A DNA stretch of 64,000 nucleotides from Thermomonas fusca DSM 15424 (GTDB taxonomy: Bacteria > Pseudomonadota > Gammaproteobacteria > Xanthomonadales > Xanthomonadaceae): positions 134,399 to 198,398 of the forward strand of contig NZ_AUIV01000002.1 of the NCBI RefSeq assembly GCF_000423885.1, given 5' to 3'. The notes under the pieces are model-generated. The model had not been told where the DNA came from and made no database searches. It saw only the letters and a program-made list of their open reading frames with translations. The translations under genes and the position numbers were made by a program. Below are positions 24,403 to 35,073 of this stretch, one piece after another (within the stretch, counting starts at the first letter, position 1; every line of letters starts with the position of its first letter).

Positions 24403-25929
24403 ATGCCGAAAGTCGAAGCGCCGTTCTTCCCGATCATCTACGTCCGCGGCTACGCGATGACCCGCGACGAAATCGTGCAGACCACCTCGACCCCGTACAT
24501 GGGGTTTGAAGCCGGCTCCACCAAGATCCGCCAGGCGCAGGACGGCAGCATCGTCAAGTTCGTGTTCGAGTCGCCGCTGGTGCGGCTGATGAAGGACTAC
24601 GGCTACCGCGACGTGTACGCCTCCGGCGCGGAGCAGCTGGGAAAACTGCCGGCGCGCAGCCTGGTGATCCACCGCTATTACGACGAGGCCGACCCGGCCT
24701 TCGGTGCCGGCAAGGCGCCCTCGATTCCGGACGCCGCCAAGGCGCTGGCGCTGCGCATCGCCCAGCTGCACGACAGCGTCTGCGGCAACGATGCCGCCGC
24801 GCGCAAGGCCTTCCGCGTGCACCTGGTCGCGCATTCGATGGGCGGGTTGATCTGCCGCTGCCTGCTGCAGAACCCGGACATCGCCAGCGCCGAAATCCGC
24901 GCGATGGTGGACAAGGTGTTCACCTACGCAACCCCGCACAACGGCATCGAGCTGGGCGGCATCAACGTGCCCGGCTTCCTGTCGATCAACGACATGAACA
25001 ACTTCAGCCGACCGGTGATGGCGAAGTACCTGAAGGTGCCCAAGGACAAGGTCAACACGCTGGGCGACTCGGGGTTTCCGCCCGAGCGCTTCTTCTGCCT
25101 GATCGGCACCAACAGCCGCGACTACGCGGTGGCGCACGGACTGTCCTCGCTGGCCGTCGGGCAGATGAGCGACGGGCTGGTGCGGATCGAGAACGCCTAC
25201 GTGGCCGGCGCCCCGCGCGCGTTCGTGCACCGCAGCCACAGCGGCTATTTCGGCATCGTCAATTCCGAGGAGGGCTACCAGAACCTCGCCCGCTTCCTGT
25301 TCGGCGACCTGTGCGCCACCGGCAGGCTGGACATCGAGGCGCTGCCGTTCCCGCCCGAGATCGAACGCGCGTGCAAGGCCGGCAAGAAGATCGAATCGTC
25401 GTACTACATCGAAGCCACGGTGGCCCCGCGCGGCGCCTACACCTACGACCTGACCGCGCGCACCAAGGGCCAGGAAAGCGCGGTGCGGCGGCAGTATTCG
25501 GAGCTGTTCGACAAGGACGGCAAGCTGATCCGCAACGCGCGCGCGCCGACCCTGTTCACGGTGTTCCTGGACACCTCCAAGATCACCGCCGGCAGCGAGG
25601 TGGCGTTCTCGATCGAACTGGCGGTATCCAACGCCGGCTATGAAATCGACGGCGCGCTGTTCCTGAAACAGCACATCCCGGGCGAATACCTGTTCCGCAA
25701 CACCCTGGTGCTGTTCGCCAAACAGGACGACGGCGGCGAATGGAAGCTGCGCTACGTCTGGGCCGATGAACATTGGGCCACCGGCCCGAAGACCGAAGCC
25801 GACGTGCTGGCGCTGGGCAAGAAGGCCATCGGCATCGCCCAGCAGTCGCCGTCGGCGTTCTCGATCCCGCTGGCATCGGCGAAGGGATTTCGCGCCGCGC
25901 TGCAGATCGCCCTGTCGGCGTGGGCATGA
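24403..25929 (+). CDS. PGAP1/lipase-like alpha/beta hydrolase with C-terminal beta domain
   Basis: A 508-residue protein without a signal peptide. The alpha/beta hydrolase core (about 8-350) starts FFPIIYVRGYAMT and has the nucleophile motif AHSMGG (Ser145). A likely Asp is in MSDGLVRIENA and a His in RSHSGYFG, completing a Ser-Asp-His triad. Residues about 360-508 look like an extra beta-sandwich (for example TYDLTARTKG, TLFTVFLDTSKI, FSIELAVSNAGYEIDG). AGGAG precedes ATG 24403. An esterase/lipase or acyl-protein hydrolase activity is inferred; the substrate is unknown. Confidence 0.82.
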   Translation: MPKVEAPFFPIIYVRGYAMTRDEIVQTTSTPYMGFEAGSTKIRQAQDGSIVKFVFESPLVRLMKDYGYRDVYASGAEQLGKLPARSLVIHRYYDEADPAFGAGKAPSIPDAAKALALRIAQLHDSVCGNDAAARKAFRVHLVAHSMGGLICRCLLQNPDIASAEIRAMVDKVFTYATPHNGIELGGINVPGFLSINDMNNFSRPVMAKYLKVPKDKVNTLGDSGFPPERFFCLIGTNSRDYAVAHGLSSLAVGQMSDGLVRIENAYVAGAPRAFVHRSHSGYFGIVNSEEGYQNLARFLFGDLCATGRLDIEALPFPPEIERACKAGKKIESSYYIEATVAPRGAYTYDLTARTKGQESAVRRQYSELFDKDGKLIRNARAPTLFTVFLDTSKITAGSEVAFSIELAVSNAGYEIDGALFLKQHIPGEYLFRNTLVLFAKQDDGGEWKLRYVWADEHWATGPKTEADVLALGKKAIGIAQQSPSAFSIPLASAKGFRAALQIALSAWA

Positions 25930-25966
25930 GCCGGCCGCGGCGGCCGGGCCCGAGTCGCGCGCCGCA

Positions 25967-26239
25967 TCAGGCGTGCATGGGCGTCAGCGATGCGTGCAGG
26001 TGGGCGGTTTCCAGCATGTGGCGCAGGCGCGCCTCGACCATTCGCAGGTCGTCCAGCTGCTGCGGTGCGTACAGGGTGTAGATCGGTCGGTTGCGCTGGC
26101 CTTCGGCCGGCTCCTTGCGGCTGACGCCGATGTTGCCGGTTCCGCTGGCTTGCGCCCACAGCCTGCGCAGCGCGTGCGGCCCGATGCTCTCGTCCTTTCC
26201 GAGCGTGAAGGTGAACATCGCGATCTGATGGCTTGACAT
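25967..26239 (-). CDS. small hypothetical protein
   Basis: A 90-residue soluble protein with an AAGGAG ribosome binding site before ATG 26239. It contains MFTFTLGKDESIGPHALRRLWAQASGTGNIGVS and a C-terminal helix pair (QLDDLRMVEARLRHMLE). I do not recognise the family. It converges with the hydrolase gene and has a 390 bp gap upstream. Confidence 0.62.
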   Translation of the reverse strand: MSSHQIAMFTFTLGKDESIGPHALRRLWAQASGTGNIGVSRKEPAEGQRNRPIYTLYAPQQLDDLRMVEARLRHMLETAHLHASLTPMHA

Positions 26240-26631
26240 GCGGGCACTCCTTGCGGTTCTGGAGTATGCGCTTTCCCCTCGCGCTTTCCCGACGGCCTTA
26301 CGGCCCGGTTTCCGGCCCGCATTTCGCCACTGCGGATGGAAGTCTCTGCCACATTGGAGTAGGATGGCGCAAGGCCTCCGCGCCACGCGCGTTTCGTCCG
26401 ACGCCTCGCGTCGCGCGCCTCGCTCCCATTCACGCGCCCTGCAATGCTTGCCGGGCGGTTTTCGATTGCCCCTGCGGGGCGCCCGCGGCGATTACCGCCG
26501 GCGCGGCCTCCGCAAGTCCTGCGCAGATCCGCGCGCCAAGCCCGCTTGGCCGCCCGAGGCGCACACCTCCAACACGCCGCGAGCGCCATGCCCGCGCCGT
26601 CCGCTCACGCCGTCAGCCACAGGAGGCCCGC
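26240..26631. other. gene-free gap between divergent small genes
   Basis: This 392 bp gap has frames in several phases but none with a convincing start signal or recognisable product. It should hold the divergent promoters for the genes at 26239 (minus) and 26632 (plus). No clear -35/-10 pair, riboswitch or terminator was identified. The plus-strand leader (about 250 bases) is long for a 92-residue protein. Confidence 0.5.
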
Positions 26632-26910
26632 ATGCCACGACCCAGGAAAGCAACCGAAAGCCAACCCCAGCAGCCGCTGCCCGCGACCAAGACCAGCCAT
26701 CTGTTCCAGGGCCGCAAGCCAACGGAACGCGGTGGTGCGCTCACCCGCGAACGCATCGCCGAACACATGGATGCCTTCCGCAAGGCTGGCGGTACCATTG
26801 AAGTGCTGGGCACCACCCGTTCCCTGCAGCACATTGGGCTGCCTGCGGACGCCCAGCCGGCGCCGCCGGTCGTCCCCGTTGCTGCGCGCTCGCGCAAATC
26901 CACCCGCTGA
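26632..26910 (+). CDS. small basic hypothetical protein
   Basis: A 92-residue protein with a perfect AGGAGG six bases before the ATG. It has a disordered basic start (MPRPRKATESQPQQ), a helical centre (GALTRERIAEHMDAFRKAGGTIEVLGTT) and a basic tail (AARSRKSTR). The centre is reminiscent of small conserved Xanthomonadaceae proteins of unknown role. It is 14 bases upstream of the next gene and likely co-transcribed. Confidence 0.7.
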   Translation: MPRPRKATESQPQQPLPATKTSHLFQGRKPTERGGALTRERIAEHMDAFRKAGGTIEVLGTTRSLQHIGLPADAQPAPPVVPVAARSRKSTR

Positions 26911-26924
26911 TACAGGAGTTTCCG

Positions 26925-27134
26925 TTGGCAAAGCCAAACTATGCGTTCGAAAAGCGCCAGCGCGAGCTGGCCAAGAAGAAGAAGCAGGACGAAAAAGACG
27001 CCCGCAAGCGCGAAGCACGCGCTGCCGACGCAGCGCCAGAATCAGCATCCGAATCCGTAACGGAAACCGCCGCGCCGGATTCGGCACCGGCGCAGGCCGG
27101 CCCGCGCGTGCATCTGCGCAAATCCGCCGAGTGA
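26925..27134 (+). CDS. small Lys/Ala-rich protein with TTG start
   Basis: A 69-residue protein. The start is TTG 26925, supported by AGGAG (26914-26918) at ideal spacing and by the family-like beginning MAKPNYAFEKRQRELAKKKKQ. The first half is a highly basic helix (likely nucleic-acid binding or a coiled coil). The second half is Ala/Glu/Pro-rich and disordered, ending VHLRKSAE. Similar short proteins are common and unassigned in proteobacteria. It follows the 26632 gene by 14 bases. Confidence 0.72.
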   Translation: MAKPNYAFEKRQRELAKKKKQDEKDARKREARAADAAPESASESVTETAAPDSAPAQAGPRVHLRKSAE

Positions 27135-27152
27135 ACTGACGCCGGGCCGGGG

Positions 27153-27710
27153 TCAGCGCGCCGCGTAGCGGAACAGCGCCCCGGCCAGCAGCCACGGCAG
27201 CGCGAAACCGGCCGTCAGCGCCAGTTCGCGTTCGCCGAAGCCGCCCACGGCCATCGCAATGCCCACCGCAGCCAGCTGCGCCAGCGCGGCCGCGAACATG
27301 GCGTTCGCCATCCCGGCCGCGCGGAAGCGTGCCAGCAGGCTGCCCAGCCCGGCGATGCCCAGCACTCCTACAAACATCAGATTGGCGACGTTGCCTTCGC
27401 TGCCCAGCATGCCGACCGCCAGGTTGACCCAGATGGTCAGGAATCCGGCCAGCACCGCCACCCCGAAGCCGGCGCGATAGACCAGCGACCCGCCCAGCCA
27501 CGCGGCGAACTCGTACAGGCCGCAGACCGCCGCCAGCAGCACCCCCATCACCGCGAAATCCAGCGCCGTCCAGTCCACTCCGGCCTGCGGATACAGGCGC
27601 ATCACCAGCGCCGGCAGGAACAGCAGGCAGGCCGCGCCGCCCCAGACCAACGGGCGCAAGCCATGCTTGCTGCCGGCTCCGTCATTTCCCGTCATCGCCG
27701 CTTTGTGCAT
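27153..27710 (-). CDS. multi-helix membrane protein of unknown function
   Basis: A 185-residue protein with about six hydrophobic helices (from WGGAACLLFLPALVM near residue 23 to LPWLLAGALF near the end). No family was recognised; the layout resembles small unassigned bacterial membrane proteins. A second Met at residue 6 (27695) is an alternative start. It converges with the small-gene pair at 26632-27134, with 18 bp between the stops. Confidence 0.7.
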   Translation of the reverse strand: MHKAAMTGNDGAGSKHGLRPLVWGGAACLLFLPALVMRLYPQAGVDWTALDFAVMGVLLAAVCGLYEFAAWLGGSLVYRAGFGVAVLAGFLTIWVNLAVGMLGSEGNVANLMFVGVLGIAGLGSLLARFRAAGMANAMFAAALAQLAAVGIAMAVGGFGERELALTAGFALPWLLAGALFRYAAR

Positions 27711-28094
27711 CGTCCTGCCTTGCGCTTGTCGAGGATCGCCAGCATCCCTTGGGCGAATGGGCGCGGCATGGCGCGCCTGTGAAGCGGGCGCGAAGTCGAT
27801 TCCCGCTCAGCCGGCCTCGTCTTCCGCCAGGTCGTGCCCACCTGCAGCAGGGTCAGGCAGAGCGTGCTGACGGTATCCACCCGCTGCGGAAAGTAACGTT
27901 TCACCAGGGCGGCAGCACTAGTTTGCCCATGCTCATGGCGATGCCCATGCCGACGGAGACGCGGTTCGGGACCACCGAGCCGGCGTGCGGAATCGCGATG
28001 GATTTCATCGCGGAATGGTACGTACGTGTCCGCGGCCCACGGCAACCAGGCGGGCGCCTTCACACAAAATTCGATGCGCAGGTGTATCCCTGTC
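27711..28094. other. gap with possible gene remnants
   Basis: This 384 bp region has no convincing gene. A minus-strand frame (27901-28008, 35 codons: MKSIAIPHAGSVVPNRV in part) reads like protein but lacks a ribosome binding site. Another minus-strand frame covering 27692-28120 overlaps the neighbouring start and shows no recognisable domain. Either could be decayed coding sequence. Promoters for the flanking divergent genes should lie here. Confidence 0.4.
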
Positions 28095-30253
28095 ATGTCG
28101 CTACAAACCTGCGCCTCCATGTACGCAGCTCCGACCCCGGGACTGGACTACCAGCGGCTGCTGATGGCATCGCCCAATGCATACGCAGTGCTCTCCCGCG
28201 ACCTCCGCATCATCGATGCCAACCCGGCCTGGCTGGCGCTGGCGAATGGCCCGCCCCGGAACTACATCGGGCGGCGCTTCTTCGATGCCCTGCCGGCCCG
28301 GATGCAGGAGTCTGCGCGCGACCTGCGCGCACTGTTCTCGCGGGTGATCGAGCGCGGGCAAGCTGACACCCTGCCCCTGCTGCACTACCCGATCCCGATA
28401 GCGCAGGGGAATGGCGAGGGCTGGCAAGACCGATACTGGAGCGTGAGTTCGGCCCCCTTGCACGACGATGCCGGACGCGTCGCGGGGCTGCTGGTGTGTC
28501 CGATCGACATCACCCAGCACGTGCTGGCGACCGAGGCGGCGTCCGATCTGAAGCGCAGCAATACTGCACGTCGCGCCAGCGCGCAAATGGCCCGCGAACG
28601 ACAGCGTTTCCGCCAGCTCATGCAGCAGGCGCCAGGCTTCGTGGCGGTGGGGCAAGGGCCGACCCACGTGTTCGAACTGGTCAACAACGCCTATTACCAG
28701 CTGGTGGGGCACCGGGACATCATCGGCAAACCCGTACGCGAAGCCTTGCCCGAACTTGCCGGACAGGGCTTCTACGAACTGCTGGACCAGGTCTATGCCA
28801 GTGGACAGCCGTTCATCGGTCGTGCCATGCCCATCCTGCTGCAGACGGAACCCGGCGCTCCTCCAGTGGAGCGTCATATCGATTTCATCTACCAACCGAT
28901 CGTCGACGAGGACGCCAGGGTCACCGGGATCTTCGTCCAGGGACACGACGTCACCGAGGCACATGCGCTGGCCATGCGCGTCAGTCACCAGGCGGCCCAC
29001 GACGCCCTCACCGGCCTCCTGAACCGGCGCGACTTCGAGCGCCGTCTGCAGCACGTGATGGATGGCCTGCGCGAACACGACACCCAGCACTCCCTGCTGT
29101 ACCTCGACCTGGATCAGTTCAAGGTGGTCAACGACACCTGCGGCCATGCGGCGGGCGACGCCCTGCTCTGCCAGATCGCCGACGCGCTGCAGGCGCGCGT
29201 CAGTCCGCCCCATGCGCTGGCCCGGCTGGGCGGGGATGAATTCGGCCTGTTGCTCGAGCACACAGGCCACGAAGCCTCCAGGGTGCTTGCGGAACAACTC
29301 CGCGAAACGGTCGAAGCGCTGGAGTTCGTGCACGGCAACCGCCTGTTCGGCTGCAGCGCCAGCATCGGGATGGTGACGTTCGATCGGACTATCGGCGGCG
29401 TGCACGAGGTGCTGATCGCGGCGGACAGCGCTTGCCTGCTGGCCAAGGAAAAGGGTCGAAACCGCGTGCAGGTGCATGCCGCCGGGGATCTTGAAGTGTT
29501 GGACCGGCGCCGGGAGATGGACTGGGTCAGTCGCCTGCGCGAAGCGCTGGCGGAGGGCCGGATGTATGTCCATGCACAGCGCATCGTGGCGCTGGCGCCG
29601 ACAAGGACGCCCCGCGACCGGATGGAATTGCTGGTGCGCCTGCGTGATCGCGACGGCACGACGGTGCCACCGATGGCGTTCATCCCGGCCGCCGAGCGCT
29701 ATGGCGTGATGCCCACCATCGACCGCTTCGTGATCCGCACCGCATTCCGACACCTTGCCGCGCTGACGCCCGACGTTCGCGCCCGCACGTCCCTTTCCGT
29801 CAACCTTTCCGCGACGACCGCCTGGTGGCATTCGTGCGGGAGCAACTCCAGGCGCACCAGATCGCTCCCGGGGAAATCTGCTTCGAGATCACCGAAACCG
29901 CTGCGGTCAACAACCTGTCGCTCACCACCCGGCTGGTGCAGGAACTGCGAGGTCTTGGCTTCCGGTTCGCCCTCGACGATTTCGGCAGCGGCATGTCGTC
30001 GTTCGGCTACCTCAAGCACCTGCCGGTGGATTACCTCAAAATCGACGGCACCTTCATTCGCAACCTCCGCAACGACCGGGTGGATGCCGCCATGGTGGAA
30101 GCCATCGCGAAGGTGGCTGGTGTGATGGGCATAAGAACCGTGGCCGAATACGTCGAAGATGCGGAAACGGCGGATCTGCTCGCCGAGATGGGCGTGGACT
30201 ACGCGCAGGGCTACGGCATGCACGTGCCGGAGCCGCTGGCCGCACCGGCTTGA
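28095..30253 (+). pseudogene. PAS-PAS-GGDEF-EAL protein disrupted by a frameshift in the EAL domain
   Basis: From ATG 28095 the frame codes two PAS domains (about 12-130 and 185-310), a GGDEF domain with intact GGDEF (379-383) and the start of an EAL domain (ELLVR in place of EALVR). Just after SLSVNLS (codon ending 29810) the frame is lost and runs to a stop at 30125. The rest of the EAL domain (DDRLVAFVREQL, EITE, LDDFGSG, LKIDG, AEYVE) continues in another frame from about 29813 to 30253. Comparison with usual EAL proteins (NLSGTSLGDxxL) suggests about 13 bases are missing. The truncated product could still be a cyclase. A sequencing error is possible but would need a multi-base loss. Confidence 0.85.
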
Positions 30254-30425
30254 GAAAGTTTGGCCTGGCGACGTCGCCGCCTCCTGAGGGCGGCTTGTTG
30301 GCCAGCACTCGGCCCTTTTGCGGGGAACGCCAGCGCATCGGCGCCATACGCTGCCGCCGACGCGGGCCCTTGGTTATCGCTGCTTCCGATCCTTTGCGCG
30401 CGGGTTTCTGCCAACATTAGGTCCG

Positions 30426-31823
30426 ATGAATAGCCCGCTTTCCGCTGGACCCACCGCTGCATCGTCGCCCAGGGGCGGCGTCGCCAAGATTGCCCAGATT
30501 GCCGCATGGGTCATGCTGGTGGTGTCCGCGCTGGTCCTGCTGGGCTGGTGGCTGGACGTTCCGGCGCTGACCCGGGTGTTGACCGGGTCCACCAGGATGA
30601 AGGCGATTACCGCCATTGCCTTCATCGCCAACGCCATGGCCCTGCTGGGGTGCGTCAGGCGCGAACGCATCGGCATCGCCTGCGTGCTGCTGAATCTGCT
30701 GGTGTTGGTCTTCGGTGCCGCCTCGCTGCTGGAATACACCACCAACGTTGACCTGGGCATCGATCACCTGTTCGCCGACCCGGAAGCCTTTGCGCAGGGC
30801 AATCCACCGGGGCGCATGTCGCAGATGACCGCGATCGCGTTCCTCCTGCTGGGTACGCAGGGCCTGCTGGTCAGCCTCCAGCGCGCGCCGCGCCTGGCCC
30901 ACCTGCTGGCCGGGCTGCTGCTGTCGCTGGGCGCCTTCACCCTGACCATGGCCGGTTACAGCTACCGCATGGGCGTCGTCCAGGTGCTGCCGGTGTCGGC
31001 GCCGACCGCCCTGCTGCTCATCGTCGCCACCTTGGGCTGGCTGGTCCTGCAGCGGCCGATGGGCATCATGCGGGTGGCGTATGCCGACAGTCCGGGCACG
31101 GTGCTGCTGCGATGGGCCGCGATCCCTGCGCTGCTGATACCGCCGCTGCTGGCGATCGCGATCCGCGCGGCGGAGCATCTGCTGGGCTGGAGTCATGCCG
31201 AGGTGGTCGCGGCGGTGGGCTACCTGAGCGGCGTGGGTGCCTGCTCGATGGTCATAGGCATGGCCTGGCTGCTGCACCACCTGGACCATCAGCGGCAAAA
31301 GTCCGAGCGTTTCCAGGACGCGGCCTATACCGACACGCTGACCCGGCTGGTGAACCGCCGCGGTTTCGACGAGGCCATCGACCGCCTGCTCCGCGGCCAC
31401 CGCGAAAGCGACCACGGCTTCACCATGCTGATGCTCGACCTGGACCACTTCAAACGCTTCAACGACGATTTCGGCCATCTCGCCGGCGACCGTGCGCTGC
31501 AGATCACCGGGGAACTCCTGCGCGCGGCGGTGCGACCGCAGGACATCGCGGCGCGGTTCGGCGGCGAGGAATTCGCGGTCATCCTGCCGGGCACCGACAT
31601 GCTCGGCGCGCGGCGCACGGCGCAGCGGCTGCTGGATGCCTTCCATGCGCGGGAATGGCCGAACCGGCCGGTCACCGTGAGCATCGGCATCGCCAATTCC
31701 CACCCCGGCGACACCTCGGCGACGCTGATCGCGCGCGCCGACTCGGCGTTGTACGCGGCCAAGTCGGGCGGCCGCGACCGCGCCTGCGAGAACCAGGTCA
31801 TCACCGTTTCCTCCGTGCTCTGA
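30426..31823 (+). CDS. membrane diguanylate cyclase (GGEEF)
   Basis: The 465-residue protein has an N-terminal membrane region of about eight helices (25-285) followed by a GGDEF domain. The active site is GGEEF (379-383) and RPQD lies five residues before it, a canonical inhibitory site. The sensory part resembles no named MASE domain that I can assign. It should be an active, feedback-controlled cyclase. ATG 30426 was chosen because it begins just before the first helix. It lies 172 bp after the broken c-di-GMP gene. Confidence 0.92.
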   Translation: MNSPLSAGPTAASSPRGGVAKIAQIAAWVMLVVSALVLLGWWLDVPALTRVLTGSTRMKAITAIAFIANAMALLGCVRRERIGIACVLLNLLVLVFGAASLLEYTTNVDLGIDHLFADPEAFAQGNPPGRMSQMTAIAFLLLGTQGLLVSLQRAPRLAHLLAGLLLSLGAFTLTMAGYSYRMGVVQVLPVSAPTALLLIVATLGWLVLQRPMGIMRVAYADSPGTVLLRWAAIPALLIPPLLAIAIRAAEHLLGWSHAEVVAAVGYLSGVGACSMVIGMAWLLHHLDHQRQKSERFQDAAYTDTLTRLVNRRGFDEAIDRLLRGHRESDHGFTMLMLDLDHFKRFNDDFGHLAGDRALQITGELLRAAVRPQDIAARFGGEEFAVILPGTDMLGARRTAQRLLDAFHAREWPNRPVTVSIGIANSHPGDTSATLIARADSALYAAKSGGRDRACENQVITVSSVL

Positions 31824-31910
31824 CCCGCACGCCGATGGCGTGGAGCACGCGGCGGCGCGCCGATGGCCGCCCTGCGCCAGAATGCGACCTCCCGCTACCG
31901 GAACACGTCC

Positions 31911-33155
31911 ATGTCCACTGGCTCCGCCCACCGCAAACGATGGCTCGCAGCTGCCGCCGTTGCACTCGTGGCGTTGGCGGCGATGGGCATCGCCCGGCTG
32001 CGCGGCCCGGTGCTGCCCGGCTACGACGTGCAAGCCGGCCCGCTGGTGCAGAACGTGGTGGCCACCGGCCGGGTGGCGGCGCTGTCGCGGGTGCAGGTAG
32101 GCGCGGAAATCACGGGGCTGGTACTGGAACGCCGGGTGATGGACGGCGACCGCGTGGCGCCAGGCGACGTGTTGGTGGTGCTGCGCGCGCGCGACCTGGA
32201 AGCCCGCCGCGACCAGGCCCGCGCCGCTCTTGCTGCCCTGCGCCAGGCTGAACGCCCGGACGCCGAGGCGCGCCTGCGCCAGGCGCAGGCGCAGCTGGCG
32301 CAGGCCGAACGCGACTACGCGCGCCGGCGCGAACTGGGCCAGCGCCAGCTGGTGGCGCGCGAAAGCGTGGAGCAGGCGGCGCAGGCGGTGGTGGCCGCGC
32401 GCGCCGCGGCCGAGCAGGCGCGGCTGACGGTGGATGCGCTGGCCGGCGGCGGCGCCCGCGAGGCCCAGGCGCGCGAGGAACTGGCGGCAACCGAGGCGAC
32501 CCTGGCGCGCGCGATGATCCGCGCCACCGTGGCCGGCACCGTGCTGACCCGCGGCGTCGAACCGGGCGACACCGTACGCCCGGGCGACGTGCTGCTGGAA
32601 ATCGCCGCCGACGCACCGGGCGAAATCCTGCTGCCGGTGGATGAAAAGAACATCGCGCGCCTGCGCGTCGGCCAGCGCGCAACCTGCATCGCCGATGCCT
32701 TTCCGGGGCGGGCGTTCGCCGCCACCGTGCACCACATCGCACCGGCCGTCGATCCGGCACGTGGCACCGTGGACGTGCGCCTGCGCATCGACCCGAAGGC
32801 GGACTTCGTCCGCCAGGACATGACCGTCACCGCTACCCTGCTGACCGGCGAGCGCGAGCGCGCGCTGGCGGTGCCCAACGATGCGCTGCTCGACGCCCGC
32901 GACGGCAGTGATCGCGCCACGGTCCTCCTTGTGCGCGACGGGCGGGTGCGCCGCACTGCCGTGACGCTGGGCCTGCGCGGGCTGGCGATGAGCGAAGTGG
33001 TGGCGGGCCTGCGCGCAGGCGATCACGTGCTTGCCGCCAGCGCGCTGGCCGCCGACGCGCTGCCGGCCGACGGCGACCGCGTGCGCATCGAGGGCCAGTC
33101 CCTGCCCATTGGCGATTCCGCCACCCGCCGCGAGCTGCCGGTGAAGTTCAACTGA
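31911..33155 (+). CDS. HlyD/MacA-like periplasmic adaptor of an ABC exporter
   Basis: A 414-residue membrane fusion protein: one N-terminal membrane anchor (about 10-30), a barrel-sandwich half (VVATGRVAALSRVQVGAEITG), a long Ala/Arg/Glu-rich coiled-coil hairpin (about 95-200), the second sandwich half (MIRATVAGTVLTRGVEPGDTV) and beta-barrel/membrane-proximal domains. It should bridge the FtsX-type permease to an outer-membrane channel. It is followed by the permease gene after 3 bases. The start may be 31911 or 31863. Confidence 0.92.
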   Translation: MSTGSAHRKRWLAAAAVALVALAAMGIARLRGPVLPGYDVQAGPLVQNVVATGRVAALSRVQVGAEITGLVLERRVMDGDRVAPGDVLVVLRARDLEARRDQARAALAALRQAERPDAEARLRQAQAQLAQAERDYARRRELGQRQLVARESVEQAAQAVVAARAAAEQARLTVDALAGGGAREAQAREELAATEATLARAMIRATVAGTVLTRGVEPGDTVRPGDVLLEIAADAPGEILLPVDEKNIARLRVGQRATCIADAFPGRAFAATVHHIAPAVDPARGTVDVRLRIDPKADFVRQDMTVTATLLTGERERALAVPNDALLDARDGSDRATVLLVRDGRVRRTAVTLGLRGLAMSEVVAGLRAGDHVLAASALAADALPADGDRVRIEGQSLPIGDSATRRELPVKFN

Positions 33156-33158
33156 GCG

Positions 33159-34353
33159 ATGTGGATCGAAACCACCATCGCCATGCGGTTCCTGCGCCAA
33201 GGACGCGGCCAGTCGCTGCTGATCCTGTTCGGCATCGCCGTGGGCGTGTCGGTGATCGTGTTCGTCACCGCGCTGATTTCCGGACTGCAGGCCAACATCA
33301 TCGAGCGCACGCTGGGCACGCAGGCGCATATCCGGGTGGAGGCGCCGGACCAGGTCAACCGCATCGCGCCCGCCCCGCCCGGCACCCTGCAGCTGGTGCT
33401 GGAGGACCGCCGCGCGCAGGTGCTGCGAACCATCGTGAACTGGCCGCAGGTGCGCGACGTGCTGGACCGCATGCCCGGTATCACCGCGGTGTCGCCGGTG
33501 GTGTCCGGGCCGGCATTCGGGCGTCGCGGCGAGGCGGTGGAATCGGTGGCACTGGTCGGCGTTGACCTGCCGCGCTACCTGCGGGTGATCCCGCTGGACC
33601 GCAACATGGTGGACGGCCGGCTGGACCTTGCTTCCGGCAATGCCGTGATCGGCCGCCAGCTGGCGAAGGACCTGGGCCTGCGCACCGGCGGCAAGCTGCG
33701 CATTGACGCCGGCAAGGGCCGCGAGGCCATCGTCAACGTCGCCGGCATCTTCGAGCTGGGCGTGCGCGAACTCGACGCGCGCTACGTCTACCTCGACCTC
33801 AAGCAGGCGCAGTCGCTGCTGGCCCTGCCCGGCGGTGTCACCGTCATCGACGTCACCGTGGACGACCTGTTCGGCGCCGACCGCAGCGCCGCACGCATCC
33901 GCGGGCTGACCGGGCTGAAGGCGGAAAGCTGGATGGAGACCAATGCCCAGCTGATGAACGCGCTGAGCTCGCAGAGCATGTCCACCAACATGATCAGCTT
34001 CTTCGTGGCGATGTCGGTGGCGCTGGGCATCGCCAGCGTGCTGGCGGTCAGCGTGACCCAGCGCACCCGAGAGATCGGCATTTTGCGTGCGATGGGCACA
34101 CGCCGCGGCCAGATGCTGCGCGTGTTCCTGGTGCAGGGCGCGGTGCTGGGGCTGGTGGGGTCGCTGCTCGGCGCGCTGGCGGGCCTCGGCCTGGTGGGTG
34201 CGTTCAACAGCTTCGGCCCCAAGCTGTTCCATATCCCGCTGCCGCCGGCGCTGATCCCGGCGGCGATGGCGCTGGCCACGGTAGCGGGCGTGGTGGCCGC
34301 GGCGGTGCCCGCTTCGCGCGCGGCCAGGCTCGACCCGGTGGAGGCCATCCGCC

Positions 34354-34361
<8 letters not shown>
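33159..34361 (+). CDS. FtsX/MacB-type ABC transporter permease
   Basis: A 400-residue protein with one N-terminal helix (about 20-40), a large periplasmic MacB-PCD domain (45-265) and three C-terminal FtsX helices (about 275-300, 325-350, 365-385; SVALGIASVLAVSVTQRTREIGILRAMG in part). The sequence TQRTREIGILRAMGTRR is the hallmark coupling region of this family. It overlaps the ATPase gene by eight bases and follows the adaptor gene, forming a MacA-MacB-like operon with the ATPase as a separate chain. LolCDE-like or devBCA-like export is likely; substrate unknown. Confidence 0.93.
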
Positions 34362-35058
<697 letters not shown>

Positions 35059-35073
35059 CGGCAGGTTGACGCG

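Noticed and set aside
24238..25773. 511-codon open frame on the minus strand
   Set aside because: It is antisense to the PGAP1-like hydrolase with its catalytic serine motif; a shadow frame.
27901..28008. 35-codon minus-strand frame starting MKSIAIPHAG
   Set aside because: No ribosome binding site and no homologue recognised; kept only as a possible remnant in the gap entry.
30260..30300. GC-rich hairpins after the broken c-di-GMP gene
   Set aside because: Stems are short (5-6 bp) and no T-tract follows; not enough for a terminator call.
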